Positions 45,578 through 55,342 are shown, numbered from the stretch's first letter. The stretch: DNA of 64,000 bases from Agrococcus sp. KRD186 (GCF_017168255.1 NZ_JABFAP010000001.1:719087-783086), one strand, 5' to 3'. The notes: a model not told the origin generated them from the sequence alone. Numbers and translations: made by a program.

Positions 45578-47238
45578 CACGCCACCTCCAGCTGCCCGTG
45601 CTGTGTTGGCCGGCTGCGTCGGGCGTCTCGCAGCCAGTCGGGGGAGGGCACCGCATCCAGCAGCGCCCGCGTGTACTCGTGCTGCGGGCTCGACAGCACC
45701 TGCTGCGTCGTGCCCGTCTTGACCGCGCGGCCGTGGCGCAGCACCGTGACGGAGTCAGCGATGCGGCGCACGACCGCGAGATCGTGGGTGATGAACAGAT
45801 AGGTGAGGCCGAGATCGCGCTGCAGCCGCTCGAGCAGGTCGAGGATCTGCGACTGCACCGTGACGTCGAGCGCCGAGACCGCCTCGTCGAGCACGACCGT
45901 CTGCGGCTCGATGATGAGCGCGCGGGCGATGGCGACGCGCTGGCGCTGCCCGCCGGAGAGCTCGCGCGGCAGTCTGCCGGCGACTTCTGCGGGCAGTGCG
46001 ACCTGCTCGAGCGCGGTGGCGACGCGCTCCGCGAGCACGCGGCGATCGCGCACGCCGCCGTGGGCGAGCGGCAGGTTCAGCAGCGGCTCGCCCACCGTCT
46101 GCCCGATCGAGCGGCGCGGGTCGAGCGAGGCGTAGGGGTTCTGCGAGACGAGCTGCACCGCGTGCCGCAGGCGTCGGCTGCCGCGCTCGGCGAGCACGTC
46201 GAGCTCGCCGATGCGGATCGATCCGGCGGCGGGCGTGTGGAAGCCCGCGAGCGCCCGGCCGATCGTCGTCTTGCCGGAGCCGGACTCGCCCACCAGCGCA
46301 TGCGTCGTGCCACGAGCGATCCCGAGGCCGACCTCGTCGACGGCGCGGAACGCATCCGTGCCCTTCCCGTACTCGTGGACGAGGCCCTCGACCATCACGA
46401 ACGGCTCGACCGCGAGGCGCTCGGGCCGAGGCGCCGCGTCGGTGAGCGCGGGCGCGTCAGCGAGCAGGGTGGCCGTGTATTCGCGCTGCGGGTCGAGCAG
46501 CACCGAGCGCGTCTCGCCGACCTCCTCGAGCCTGCCGCCTCGCAGCACCGCGATGCTGTCTGACCGCTCGGCCGCGACCGCGAGGTCGTGCGTGATCAGC
46601 AGCACGCTGGATCCGAGCTCGGCGCGCAGGTCGTCGAGCAGGTCGAGGATGCGCCGCTGCACCGTCACGTCGAGCGCGCTGGTGGGCTCGTCGGCGATGA
46701 TCAGGTCGGGCTCGAGGGCCACTGCTGCCGCGATCAGCGCCCGTTGCCGCATGCCGCCCGAGAGCTCATGCGGGTACTGCCGCGCGCGCCGCTCGGGGTC
46801 GTCGAGGCCGACCCGCTCGAGCAGGTCGAGGACGCGACGGCGGATGGCCTCCTTCGTGCCCCAGCGGTGGATGCGCAGCGGCGCGGCGACCGAGGCGCCG
46901 ATCGTCTGCACGGGGTTGAGCGAGGTGCCGGGATCCTGCGGGACGAGCGCGATGCGCGCGCCGCGCAGCTGCTGCAGCGCGCGGGCGGGCAGCTTCGCCA
47001 GGTCGAGGTCGCCGCCGGCGAGCTGCAGCCCGATGCTGCCGCGCTCGATGCGGCCGCCGGCCGCCAGCAGCCCGATGATCGAGTGGCCGATGGTGGTCTT
47101 GCCGGAGCCGGACTCGCCGACCAGGGCGAGCACCTCGCCGCGCTGCAGCTCGAGGTTGACGCCGTGCACGGCGGTGTGCCGCTCGCCGCGAGCGCGATAG
47201 GAGATGGCCAGGTCATCGATCGTGAGCAGTGTGCTCAT
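45577..47238 (-). CDS. ABC transporter, double ATP-binding protein (DppD-DppF fused)
   Basis: A 553-residue protein with two complete ABC domains. First: Walker A GESGSGKTT (41-49), signature LSGGMRQRA (159-167), Walker B LIIADEP. Second: Walker A at 317-325, signature LSGGQRQRV and VVLDEA. The second Walker B reads LDEAVSALD, as is common in these fusions. It powers an importer of the dipeptide/oligopeptide/nickel class at the inner face of the membrane. It overlaps both neighbours by ATGA or TGATG. Confidence 0.9.
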   Translation of the reverse strand: MSTLLTIDDLAISYRARGERHTAVHGVNLELQRGEVLALVGESGSGKTTIGHSIIGLLAAGGRIERGSIGLQLAGGDLDLAKLPARALQQLRGARIALVPQDPGTSLNPVQTIGASVAAPLRIHRWGTKEAIRRRVLDLLERVGLDDPERRARQYPHELSGGMRQRALIAAAVALEPDLIIADEPTSALDVTVQRRILDLLDDLRAELGSSVLLITHDLAVAAERSDSIAVLRGGRLEEVGETRSVLLDPQREYTATLLADAPALTDAAPRPERLAVEPFVMVEGLVHEYGKGTDAFRAVDEVGLGIARGTTHALVGESGSGKTTIGRALAGFHTPAAGSIRIGELDVLAERGSRRLRHAVQLVSQNPYASLDPRRSIGQTVGEPLLNLPLAHGGVRDRRVLAERVATALEQVALPAEVAGRLPRELSGGQRQRVAIARALIIEPQTVVLDEAVSALDVTVQSQILDLLERLQRDLGLTYLFITHDLAVVRRIADSVTVLRHGRAVKTGTTQQVLSSPQHEYTRALLDAVPSPDWLRDARRSRPTQHGQLEVA

Positions 47239-48086
47239 GCTGTTGCCTCTCTGACGGCGGATGCGACCCGATTGGCCGACAGCACGACGGCTGCGACGAC
47301 CAGTCCGGGCAGGGTGGTGAGCCACCAGGCGGTGGCGACGTAGTCGCGGCTCTCGGCGATCAGCAGCCCCCACTCGGGTGTGGGCGGCGGCGCGCCGTAG
47401 CCCAGGAAGCCGAGCGTGGAGATCTGCAGGATCGCGCTGCCGAACTGCAGTGCGGCGAGCGCCAGCACGGCGCCCAGCGAGTTGGGCAGCACGTGCCGCC
47501 AGAGCACGCGGAGGAACGAGCCGCCGGAGCCGAAGGCCGCCTCCACGTAGTCGCTGCGCCGCACCTTCAACACCTGCGAGCGGGCCAGCCGGGCGAAGAC
47601 GGCGATCGAGGTCACGCCGACGGCGATCGCGGCATTCGTGACGCCGAAGCCGAGCAGCACGATGACGCTCAGCGCCAGCAGCAGGCCCGGGATCGCCAGC
47701 AGCACGTCGACGACCCGCATGAGCGCCTCGTCGGCGAGGCCGCCGGTGGAGCCCGCGAGCACACCGATCGCGGTGCCGACGACCAGCCCGACGAGCACCG
47801 CGATGGCAGCGCCCGAGAGCGAGTTGCCGGCGCCGAAGATGACGCGGGCGAGCAGGTCGCGTCCGGTGGCGTCGGTGCCGAAGGGATGCGCGCCGCTCGG
47901 CGCCTGCAGAGCGTGCAGCGCCTCGCCCGCGACCGGGTCCTGGCTCGTGAACAGCCAGGGCAGGATCGCCCACGCCAGTGCGATGGCGAGCACCGCGACC
48001 GCGAGCACGAGGGTGAGGGCGGGCCGCCGGCGCGCGGCAGCGCGCTCGGTGCGCCGGGGGAGCAGGACCGCTGCTGTCGCGCTCAT
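47235..48086 (-). CDS. ABC transporter permease, DppC-like
   Basis: A 283-residue permease of the oligopeptide class with an N-terminal cytoplasmic tail, a first helix at about 24-45, then five more. The ATPase-docking EAA loop is VEAAFGSGGSFLRVLWRHVLPN. The conserved GTDATGRDLLARVIFG stretch near residue 70 marks the DppC/OppC type. Overlaps by four bases on both sides. It forms the channel with the DppB-like partner. Confidence 0.9.
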   Translation of the reverse strand: MSATAAVLLPRRTERAAARRRPALTLVLAVAVLAIALAWAILPWLFTSQDPVAGEALHALQAPSGAHPFGTDATGRDLLARVIFGAGNSLSGAAIAVLVGLVVGTAIGVLAGSTGGLADEALMRVVDVLLAIPGLLLALSVIVLLGFGVTNAAIAVGVTSIAVFARLARSQVLKVRRSDYVEAAFGSGGSFLRVLWRHVLPNSLGAVLALAALQFGSAILQISTLGFLGYGAPPPTPEWGLLIAESRDYVATAWWLTTLPGLVVAAVVLSANRVASAVREATA

Positions 48087-49018
48087 GCGTGCACCGCCTT
48101 CCGCAGCCGGGGGTCGATCGCCGGGGCGACGAGGTCGACCGCCAGGTTGATGGCGACGAAGCCGACGGCCGAGATGACGACGATGGCCTGCAGCACCGGT
48201 GTGTCGCGGGTGGCGACCGCATCGACGGTGAGCCGGCCGAGGCCGGTGCGGGCGAAGACGGTCTCGGTGACCACCGCGCCCGCGATCAGCTCGCCGAACA
48301 GCACCCCGGCGATGGTCAGCGTCGGCAGCAGCGAGTTGCGCGCGACCTCCTTCGACAGCAGCCAGCGGGGGCCGGCACCGCGCGCCCGGGCGACGGCGAT
48401 GAAGGGTTCGGCGACGGTGTCGTCGATGCTGCGGATGAGCACCTGCGCCAGCGGCGCCGCGATCGGCACGGCGATCGTCAGCACCGGCAGCACGAGTGCC
48501 TCGACCGGGTTCGCGTTGATCACCGGGATCAGGCCGAGCTGGAACGAGAAGACCTGCAGCAGCACGATGCCGAGCCAGAAGACCGGCACCGACACGAGCA
48601 GCGGCGGCAGCGAGCGGAAGGCGCGCCGGAGCCACTCGGCCGACGAGAAGGTCGCAGCGACGGCGACGCCGGTCGCCAGCAGCACGGCGACGAGGAAGCC
48701 CAGCGATGCCAGTGTGACGGTGGCGGGCAGCGCCGCGGCCAGCAGCGACTCGACCTCGGCCCCGTTCTGCAGCGACGTGCCGAGGTCGCCGCTGAGGAAG
48801 CCCGCTGCCGACTGCCACAGCTGCACCCAGACCGGCTGATCGGTGCCGTAGACGAGGCGCAGCTGATCGAGCTGCGCCTCGGTCAGCCCGAGCTCGGGGC
48901 TCGCGTACCGGGCGACGATGGCGTCGCCCGGCAGCGCGTGCAGGAGCAGGAAGGCGAGCACGAACGTGGCGACCACGACCAGCGCTGCCTGTCCCGTGCG
49001 GCGGAGTGCGTAGGGCAT
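48083..49018 (-). CDS. ABC transporter permease, DppB-like
   Basis: A 311-residue permease with six helices. The N terminus (MPYALRRTGQAALVVVATFVLAFLLLHALPGD) is the DppB/OppB start, and the EAA loop reads FIAVARARGAGPRWLLSKEVARN. Compared with textbook DppB it is slightly short in the periplasmic loop at 45-90. It follows the lipoprotein gene after only 7 bp and overlaps the next permease gene. Confidence 0.9.
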   Translation of the reverse strand: MPYALRRTGQAALVVVATFVLAFLLLHALPGDAIVARYASPELGLTEAQLDQLRLVYGTDQPVWVQLWQSAAGFLSGDLGTSLQNGAEVESLLAAALPATVTLASLGFLVAVLLATGVAVAATFSSAEWLRRAFRSLPPLLVSVPVFWLGIVLLQVFSFQLGLIPVINANPVEALVLPVLTIAVPIAAPLAQVLIRSIDDTVAEPFIAVARARGAGPRWLLSKEVARNSLLPTLTIAGVLFGELIAGAVVTETVFARTGLGRLTVDAVATRDTPVLQAIVVISAVGFVAINLAVDLVAPAIDPRLRKAVHA

Positions 49019-49025
49019 GGCCCCC

Positions 49026-50681
49026 TCAGCCCTCTAGCCAGACGCCCGAGAACGTGGGGCGGCCGACCGACTCGGTGCCGAAGCCGTGCACCACCGGCTG
49101 CAGCCCGTAGACCTGCGGCTCCTCGAAGAAGGGCAGCACGTAGGCGTGCTCGGTCAGGTGCGCCTGCACGGCGGCAGCGGCGGCGGTCCGCTGCTCGGCG
49201 GCGGGTGCGGAGGCGACCTCGCGCAGCAGCGACTCGAGCTCGGCGTCGATCGGCTCGCCCGACTCGTCGGCGTTGCGCAGCGTGTCGCGGTTCTCGATCG
49301 AGTACTGGCTCTTGATCACGTCGTAGTCGGCCCGCCCCACCATCGAGTGGTAGATCTGGATCTGCTCGATGTCGGCCGCGGCAGCGGTCTGCGCGGCCTG
49401 GTCGCCCTGGAAGAGCTCGAGCTCCACGCCGACCTCACGCAGCTGCTGGGCGACGAGCGTGATGACGTCGCGCGAGCGGGGCTGCGGCAGCGCCTCGTTC
49501 ACGACCAGGTGCAGTCGCTCGCCGTCGCGCACCCGGATGCCGTCGTCGCCGACCTCCCAGCCGGCCTCGTCGAGCAGTGCCCTTGCGCGCTCCTGGTCGA
49601 ACTCGTAGGCTCCGACCTGCTCCGCGTAGCCCAGCGCTGTCCGGCTCAGCGAGGAGGTCGCGAGCGGATAGCCGTCCGAGAAGATCGAGTCGACGATCTC
49701 CCGGCGGTCGATGCCGGCGATCAGCGCCTGCCGCACGCGGATGTCCTGCAGCAGCGGGTGGTCGAAGCGGAAGCTCAGCCCGTTGTTGACGCCGTTGGTC
49801 TGCTCGGCGACGATCTCGAGCCCGGCTGCGGCCACCTGCGCCTCGTGCTGCGGCTCGACCTGCCGCGCGATGTGCCCCTGGCCTGAGACGAGCGAGCCGA
49901 TGCGCACGCTGTCCTCCGGGGCGATCACGATGTCGACGGCGTCGACGTAGGGGCGACCCTGGTTCTGAGCCGACGGCGGTGCCCACGCATAGTCCTCGCG
50001 CGCGGCGAGTCGGATCGTCGTGCCGATCTGCTCGGACTCCACGACGAAGGGCCCGGCCCCTATCACCTCGCTGGCGTTGCCGGGGCCGAAGCCCTCGGAG
50101 TCGAGCTCGAGCGACGCATCCGCCAGCAGGCCGGAGTTGTTGGTCGACACCGCCTGCGCGAAGCCGGGTGCGGGAGCGCTGAAGTGGAAGCGCACCGTGT
50201 CGTCGTCGACGACCTCACCGCGCTCGTAGTTGTTGATCGCCTCGCTGACGATGAGCGCTCGATCCTGGTCGCCGAGGCCGTACAGGTCGATGTTCGCGAC
50301 CACGTTCTCGGCCGTCAGCGGGGTGCCGTCCGAGTAGGTGATGTCGGTGCGGATGTCGAAGGTGTACTCGGTGGCGTCCGCGTTGACCTCCGGCAGCGCC
50401 GTGGCGACCCAGGGCTCGAGCTCGAGCGTCTCGGGCACCTGGTGCAGCAGGCGCACGGTGAGGTTGTTCACGAGCGCGCCGTTCGGGTAGAAGCCGGCGC
50501 TCGGCGGGTAGAGCGTCGAGTAGGCCTGGTGCTCGAGGTACGTGAGCGTTCCGCCGGTGACGGGGCCTCCGTCGCTGCTCTGGGGCGCCGACGCCTGGCT
50601 GGAGGAGCACGCGCTCAGGGCGAGGGCCAGAGCGGCGACGCCGGCGAGTGCTGACAGACGCGGATGCGGTGTGCGGTTCAC
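49026..50681 (-). CDS. ABC transporter substrate-binding lipoprotein
   Basis: A 551-residue extracytoplasmic binding protein of the family 5 (peptide/opine/nickel) type. The signal peptide runs to the lipobox LSAC, with the lipidated Cys at about residue 25, followed by a Ser/Gln linker. Features such as GGTLTYLEHQAYSTLYPP, YTFDIRTDITYSDGTPLTAENVV and VRQALIAGIDRREIV are family hallmarks. The start is the GTG at 50681: GGAGG stands exactly 5 bases upstream, inside a frame that could also start at an ATG 12 bases earlier. I recall a KPN_01854-named family for such proteins. It is the first gene of the eight-gene operon. Confidence 0.85.
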   Translation of the reverse strand: MNRTPHPRLSALAGVAALALALSACSSSQASAPQSSDGGPVTGGTLTYLEHQAYSTLYPPSAGFYPNGALVNNLTVRLLHQVPETLELEPWVATALPEVNADATEYTFDIRTDITYSDGTPLTAENVVANIDLYGLGDQDRALIVSEAINNYERGEVVDDDTVRFHFSAPAPGFAQAVSTNNSGLLADASLELDSEGFGPGNASEVIGAGPFVVESEQIGTTIRLAAREDYAWAPPSAQNQGRPYVDAVDIVIAPEDSVRIGSLVSGQGHIARQVEPQHEAQVAAAGLEIVAEQTNGVNNGLSFRFDHPLLQDIRVRQALIAGIDRREIVDSIFSDGYPLATSSLSRTALGYAEQVGAYEFDQERARALLDEAGWEVGDDGIRVRDGERLHLVVNEALPQPRSRDVITLVAQQLREVGVELELFQGDQAAQTAAAADIEQIQIYHSMVGRADYDVIKSQYSIENRDTLRNADESGEPIDAELESLLREVASAPAAEQRTAAAAAVQAHLTEHAYVLPFFEEPQVYGLQPVVHGFGTESVGRPTFSGVWLEG

Positions 50682-50784
50682 GAGGACCTCCATAAGCGGT
50701 GGTTGGTACGCCTCTAAGACAAGCCGATTGCGGCAGCACGCGCATCCTGGGCTGCAACATGGCGTCACGCTCCTGCAGACGACG

Positions 50785-50820
50785 ACGGCGCGCGCCGCCA
50801 CGGAGGCCGGCGCGCGCCGT
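50785..50820 (-). terminator. 12-bp perfect hairpin after metE
   Basis: ACGGCGCGCGCC (50785-50796) and GGCGCGCGCCGT (50809-50820) pair exactly around a 12-nt loop. The hairpin lies 12 bp past the metE stop on the minus strand and about 100 bp before the lipoprotein gene, so it should separate the methionine operon from the ABC/monooxygenase operon. No U run follows. Confidence 0.65.
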
Positions 50821-50832
50821 GAGGGCGGAGGC

Positions 50833-53127
50833 TCAGCCGACGGCGACCACCTCGCGCGCCCGTCGAGCCGCTGCCACCAGCCGGGTGAGGCTCGCCACCG
50901 TCTCGTCGTAGCCGCGCGTCTTCAAGCCGCAGTCGGGGTTGACCCACAGCAGTCCCTCCGGGATGCCGGCGGCGGCGGTGGCGAGCAGCTCGTCGAGCTC
51001 CTCGTGCCCTGGGACGCGAGGGGAGTGGATGTCGTAGACGCCCGGACCGATGCCGCGGTCGAAGCCGTGCGCGGCCAGCGCGTCGACCACCTCCATCTTG
51101 GAGCGTGCCGCCTCGATGCTCGTGACGTCCGCATCCAGGCCGTCGATCGCATCCACCACCGTGTTGAACTCCGAGTAGCAGAGATGCGTGTGGATCTGGG
51201 TGGCCGGCGCCGCACCGCCGGTGGCCAGCCGGAAGGCGCCCACTGACCAGTCGAGGTAGGCGGGGCGGGCCTCGCGGCGCAGCGGCAGCAGCTCGCGCAA
51301 CGCCGGCTCGTCCACCTGCACGATGCGGACGCCCGCGGCCTCGAGATCGGCGATCTCGTCGGCCAGCGCGAGCGCCACCTGGTCAGCGGTCTCGCCCAGC
51401 GGCTGGTCGTCGCGCACGAACGACCACGCGAGGATCGTGACCGGTCCGGTGAGCATGCCCTTGACGACCTTGCTCGTCAGCGACTGCGCATACGCGATCC
51501 ACTCGACGGTGAACGCCGCCGCCCTGGAGACGTCGCCCCACAGGATCGACGGCCGCGTGGCCCGCGAGCCGTAGGACTGCACCCAGCCGTGCTCGGTCGC
51601 GGCGAAGCCCTCGAAGTGCTCGGCGAAGTACTGCACCATGTCGTTGCGCTCCGGCTCGCCGTGCACGAGCACGTCGAGTCCCAGCTGCTCCTGCAGCTCG
51701 ATCACGCGGCGCACCTCGGCGCGGAGCACCTGCGTGTAGCCGCTGTCGTCGAGCTCGCCTCGCGCGTGCCGTGCGCGGGCGGTGCGGATGTCGCCGGTCT
51801 GAGGGAATGAGCCGATCGTCGTGGTCGGCAGCGGCGGCAGCTCGAGCGCCTCGCGCTGCAGCCGGGCGCGCTCGTCGTACGTCGCGCGCTGGCGCGCCTC
51901 GCTCGGCAGCGACGCGAGTCGAGCGCGGACGGAGCCGTCGCGCACGCCGGGTGCAGCGGCGCGGTCCGCGACCGCGGCGCGCGCGTCGGCGAACGCCTGC
52001 TCGTCGAGGGAGCCGGTGAGCGCTGCGGCCAGTGCGACGACCTCCGCCACCTTCTGGTCGGCGAAGGCCAGCCACGATCGCAGTCGGGGGGCGAGCGACT
52101 GCTCTGCCGCCACGTCGTGCGGCACGTGCAGCAGGCTCGTGCTGGTGCCGACGGCGACGGGGCCGCGAGCCGCGATCTCCCGCAGGCGCTCCAGGGCGCC
52201 GTCGAGGTCGGTGCGCCAGACGTTGCGGCCGTGCACCACACCGGCGACCAGCGGCGTCGAGCCGGTCGCCGGCGCGCCGCCGCGCACGAGGTCGATCGCG
52301 AGTGCGTCGACGGCGTCGGCCAGCGACTCGACGCGACCGGCAGCATCCCCGTGTCCGACATGCAGCAGCACCAGCAGTCCGGCTGCGCGCAGGGCCTCGG
52401 CACCGGCGCGGGCGACGGCCTGCAGCTCGGCGAGCTCGACGTGGTCGAAGTCGGCGATCAGCGCGGGCTCGTCGAGCTGGACCCAGGTGGCGCCGGCCGC
52501 GGCCAGCGCCTCCCCGAGCGCGCCGTAGGCGGGCACGAGCCGTTCGGCGAGCTCGATGGGCCGGATGCCCGCCGCCTTCGAGAGCGCGAGATAGGTGGCG
52601 GGCCCGACCACGACCGGGCGTCCGTGCACACCGGCCCGGCCGGCCTCGACGAAGCGGTCGACGATGCGGGTGTCGGCGAAGGAGAAGGTCGTCTCGGCGT
52701 CGAGCTCCGGCACCAGGTAGTGATAGTTGGTGTCGAGCCACTTGGTCATCTCGAGCGGCGCGGTGTCGCCATGCCCGCGCGCCAGCAGCCACTCGCCGGC
52801 GAGCCCCTCCGGCAGGCCGCCGCGAAGCCGCGGGGGCACGACGCCGAAGGTGAGGGTGGCGTCGAGCACGTGGTCGTAGTGCGCCGCCTCGATCGGGATC
52901 GAGGCGTCATCGGCTCGCAGGCCGAGCTCGCGCAGGCGCTCGAGGTCGGCCAGCCGGTTCGCGCTCGCCGCGGCGTGGAAGGCGGCGGCGTCGATGGTGC
53001 CGCGCCAGTGCGCCTCGAGCGCGCGCTTGAGCTCGCGGCGGCGGCCGATGCGGGGATAGCCGAGGATCGTGCCGCCGGGGAAGATCGGTGCCGCGGCGTG
53101 CTGCTCGCGGGTGCTGATGGTCGTCAT
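50833..53127 (-). CDS. metE: Cobalamin-independent methionine synthase
   Basis: A full-length (764-residue) MetE. It transfers the methyl group of 5-methyltetrahydrofolate-triglutamate to homocysteine. The zinc ligands are H648 and C650 in HTHLCYSEF, E672 in TSIEAARS and C733 in NPDCGLKTRG. The N-terminal folate domain starts GYPRIGRRRELKRALEAHW, the family form. The ATG overlaps the metF stop by four bases. It is the last gene of patB-metY-metF-metE and is followed by a hairpin. No cobalamin riboswitch is visible in front of it. Confidence 0.95.
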   Translation of the reverse strand: MTTISTREQHAAAPIFPGGTILGYPRIGRRRELKRALEAHWRGTIDAAAFHAAASANRLADLERLRELGLRADDASIPIEAAHYDHVLDATLTFGVVPPRLRGGLPEGLAGEWLLARGHGDTAPLEMTKWLDTNYHYLVPELDAETTFSFADTRIVDRFVEAGRAGVHGRPVVVGPATYLALSKAAGIRPIELAERLVPAYGALGEALAAAGATWVQLDEPALIADFDHVELAELQAVARAGAEALRAAGLLVLLHVGHGDAAGRVESLADAVDALAIDLVRGGAPATGSTPLVAGVVHGRNVWRTDLDGALERLREIAARGPVAVGTSTSLLHVPHDVAAEQSLAPRLRSWLAFADQKVAEVVALAAALTGSLDEQAFADARAAVADRAAAPGVRDGSVRARLASLPSEARQRATYDERARLQREALELPPLPTTTIGSFPQTGDIRTARARHARGELDDSGYTQVLRAEVRRVIELQEQLGLDVLVHGEPERNDMVQYFAEHFEGFAATEHGWVQSYGSRATRPSILWGDVSRAAAFTVEWIAYAQSLTSKVVKGMLTGPVTILAWSFVRDDQPLGETADQVALALADEIADLEAAGVRIVQVDEPALRELLPLRREARPAYLDWSVGAFRLATGGAAPATQIHTHLCYSEFNTVVDAIDGLDADVTSIEAARSKMEVVDALAAHGFDRGIGPGVYDIHSPRVPGHEELDELLATAAAGIPEGLLWVNPDCGLKTRGYDETVASLTRLVAAARRAREVVAVG

Positions 53128-54053
53128 GGTGCTCCTGTGCTGATGCTGGTGGCGATGGGCAGCGCGCCGACGCCCTCGAGGACGTCGATCGCGGGTCGGT
53201 GGTCGTTGAAGGTGTAGAGATGCACGCTGGGCGGGTCGTGCTCGGCGAGCGCGCTGATGAGCGCCACGGCGGCGTCGACGCCGATCCGCACGGCGTCCTC
53301 GGGTGCCGCTCGCGCGAGCCGGTCGGCGAGCACCTGCGGGAGCCCCTCGCCCGCGAGCTCGGCCGATCGCACGAGCCGGCGGTGCGAGGTGGGGATCGCG
53401 ACGCCGGGCACGATCGGGATGGTCACGCCCCGTGCCCGGGCGAGCTCGACGAAGCGGGCGTAGTCGTAGGGGTCGAAGAACAGCTGCGTGATGGCCATGG
53501 TGGCGCCGGCGGCCTGCTTCGCCAGCAGCGCGTCGATGTCGCGGCGGTGCACGCCGGCGCCGGGATGGCCGTTCGGGAAGGCGGCCACCGCGACGTCGAC
53601 CGTGCGTCGCCGGTCGGACAGCGACGCGGCGCGCAGGCCCGGCAGTCGGGTCTCCGCATAGGGCTCGCGCTCGGACTCGACCCGCTGGATGAGCTGGACG
53701 AGCTGCGACGCGGTCTGCAGCGACGTGGGCGGCATCGGGCTGTCCTCGCGCGGCGGGTCGCCGCGCAGGGCGAGGAAGCGAGTGATGCCGGCGTCGAGGA
53801 ACTGCCGCACGAGCTGCGACGTCTCCGCGACGCTGAGCCCCGTGCAGGTCAGATGTGCCATCGGGTTCGCGCCGCCGTCGATGAGCCGCTGCAGCACCCC
53901 GAGCGAGTGGCGCGTGGTCGAGCCGCCGGCGCCGAAGGTCACCGAGACGAACTCGGGATCGAGCGCGATGAAGGCATCGACGGCTGCGTCGACGCGCGAC
54001 GCGGACGCCGGAGTGCGGGGCGGGAAGAGCTCGAAGGAGTAGCGCAGGCTCAC
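53124..54053 (-). CDS. metF: 5,10-methylenetetrahydrofolate reductase
   Basis: A 309-residue flavoprotein reductase that makes 5-methyltetrahydrofolate, the methyl donor for MetE next door. The N-terminal SFELFPPRT motif carries the catalytic Glu (E8), SVTFGAGGST at 37-46 and LALRGDPP at 94-101 are the NAD(P)H/folate contacts. Length is normal. It overlaps metE downstream and the metY stop upstream, each by four bases. Confidence 0.93.
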   Translation of the reverse strand: MSLRYSFELFPPRTPASASRVDAAVDAFIALDPEFVSVTFGAGGSTTRHSLGVLQRLIDGGANPMAHLTCTGLSVAETSQLVRQFLDAGITRFLALRGDPPREDSPMPPTSLQTASQLVQLIQRVESEREPYAETRLPGLRAASLSDRRRTVDVAVAAFPNGHPGAGVHRRDIDALLAKQAAGATMAITQLFFDPYDYARFVELARARGVTIPIVPGVAIPTSHRRLVRSAELAGEGLPQVLADRLARAAPEDAVRIGVDAAVALISALAEHDPPSVHLYTFNDHRPAIDVLEGVGALPIATSISTGAP

Positions 54054-55342
54054 GGACGGATCCCCTCGAGCGCCTGCAGCAGGTCGGCGACGATGTCGTC
54101 GACCCGCTCGAGGCCGATGGAGATGCGCACCAGCCCCGGCGTGATGCCGAGCGAGCGCCGCTCGGCGTCGTCGAGCTTGCCGTGGATGGTGCTGCCGGTG
54201 TGGATCGCGAGCGTGCGGACGTCGCCGATGTGGGTCATCTGGCTCACCAGCCGCAGCCCGTCGAGGAACGCCCGAGCGGCATCGCGGCCGCCGACCAGGT
54301 CGACCGAGACGATCGAGCCGGCACCGTCGGGCAGCATCCGCTCGACCACTGCCCTGCGCGGGTCGTCAGGCCGACCGGGGTAGTGCACGTGAGCGACGGC
54401 CGGATGCGTGGCGAGCGCGTCGGCGACGGCGCGCGCGTTCTCGACGTGGCGCTCCATGCGCAGCGACAGCGTCTCGATGCCGTGCAGCAGCAGGAAGGCG
54501 CTCGTGGGCGGGAAGCTCGGGCCGTGCTCGAGCACCGTCACCGAGCGCAGGTAGGCGGTGTACGCGGCGTCGCCGAAGCGCTCGGCGAACGACTCGGCGC
54601 CGTGCGGCCGAGGCTCGTGCAGCTGCGGGAACCGGTCGGCGGCGGCGGCCCAGTCGAAGATGCCGCCGTCGATGATGGCGCCGCCGATGACCGAGCCGTG
54701 ACCGCTCAGCCACTTGGAGGTCGAGTGGATGACGACGGCCGCGCCGTGCTCGAAGGGGCGGCACAGGTAGGGCGTGGCGACGGTGTTGTCGATCACGAGC
54801 GGCACGCCGGTGCGCTCAGAGACGCGGCCGAGCATGGCCAGGTCGGCGACCTCGCCGAGCGGGTTCGCGATCGACTCGGCGTAGATCGCGCGCGTCTCCG
54901 GGAGCACCGCGTCGACCCATGCCTGCTCGTCGGCGTCGATGGAGACGGCGCTGAACCGCAGCCCCTGCCGGCGCAGTGCGCCGCGCACCATCTCGCGCGT
55001 ACCCTCATAGAGCCGGTCGGAGGTGAGGATGTGGTCGCCGGACTGCGCGAGCGCCGAGAGGGCTGCGGCTATGGCTGCCTGGCCACTGGCGACCAGCACG
55101 CCGTCGATGCCGCCCTCGAGGTCGGCGATGCGGCGAGCAGCGACCACGTTCGTGGGGTTGTCGTTGCGGGAATAGGCGCGTCGCGCGCTGCGGCCGGCGA
55201 AGCGCTCCGCGCCGTCGTCGAAGCTGTCGAAGACGTAGCCGGCGCTCTGGTAGATCGGGGTGATGCGGGCGCCGGCCTCGGCGTCGACGATCGCGCCGGC
55301 GTGGATCTGGCGGGTGGCGAAGCCCCAGTCGGTCGCGCTCAT
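54050..55342 (-). CDS. metY: O-acetylhomoserine sulfhydrylase (MetY-like)
   Basis: A 430-residue Cys/Met-metabolism PLP enzyme. K210 in HSTSKWLSGHG binds the cofactor, with D185 in VIDNTVATPY before it and a Tyr of the RAYSRNDNPT motif (Y57) from the neighbouring subunit. The GHGSVIGG continuation and length point to O-acetylhomoserine (thiol)-lyase rather than cystathionine gamma-synthase, giving homocysteine directly from sulfide. It overlaps metF and patB by four bases each. Confidence 0.9.
   Translation of the reverse strand: MSATDWGFATRQIHAGAIVDAEAGARITPIYQSAGYVFDSFDDGAERFAGRSARRAYSRNDNPTNVVAARRIADLEGGIDGVLVASGQAAIAAALSALAQSGDHILTSDRLYEGTREMVRGALRRQGLRFSAVSIDADEQAWVDAVLPETRAIYAESIANPLGEVADLAMLGRVSERTGVPLVIDNTVATPYLCRPFEHGAAVVIHSTSKWLSGHGSVIGGAIIDGGIFDWAAAADRFPQLHEPRPHGAESFAERFGDAAYTAYLRSVTVLEHGPSFPPTSAFLLLHGIETLSLRMERHVENARAVADALATHPAVAHVHYPGRPDDPRRAVVERMLPDGAGSIVSVDLVGGRDAARAFLDGLRLVSQMTHIGDVRTLAIHTGSTIHGKLDDAERRSLGITPGLVRISIGLERVDDIVADLLQALEGIRP

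Noticed and set aside
47229-48839. Open frame of 536 codons on the plus strand
   Set aside because: Antisense to the two permease genes, which are certain.
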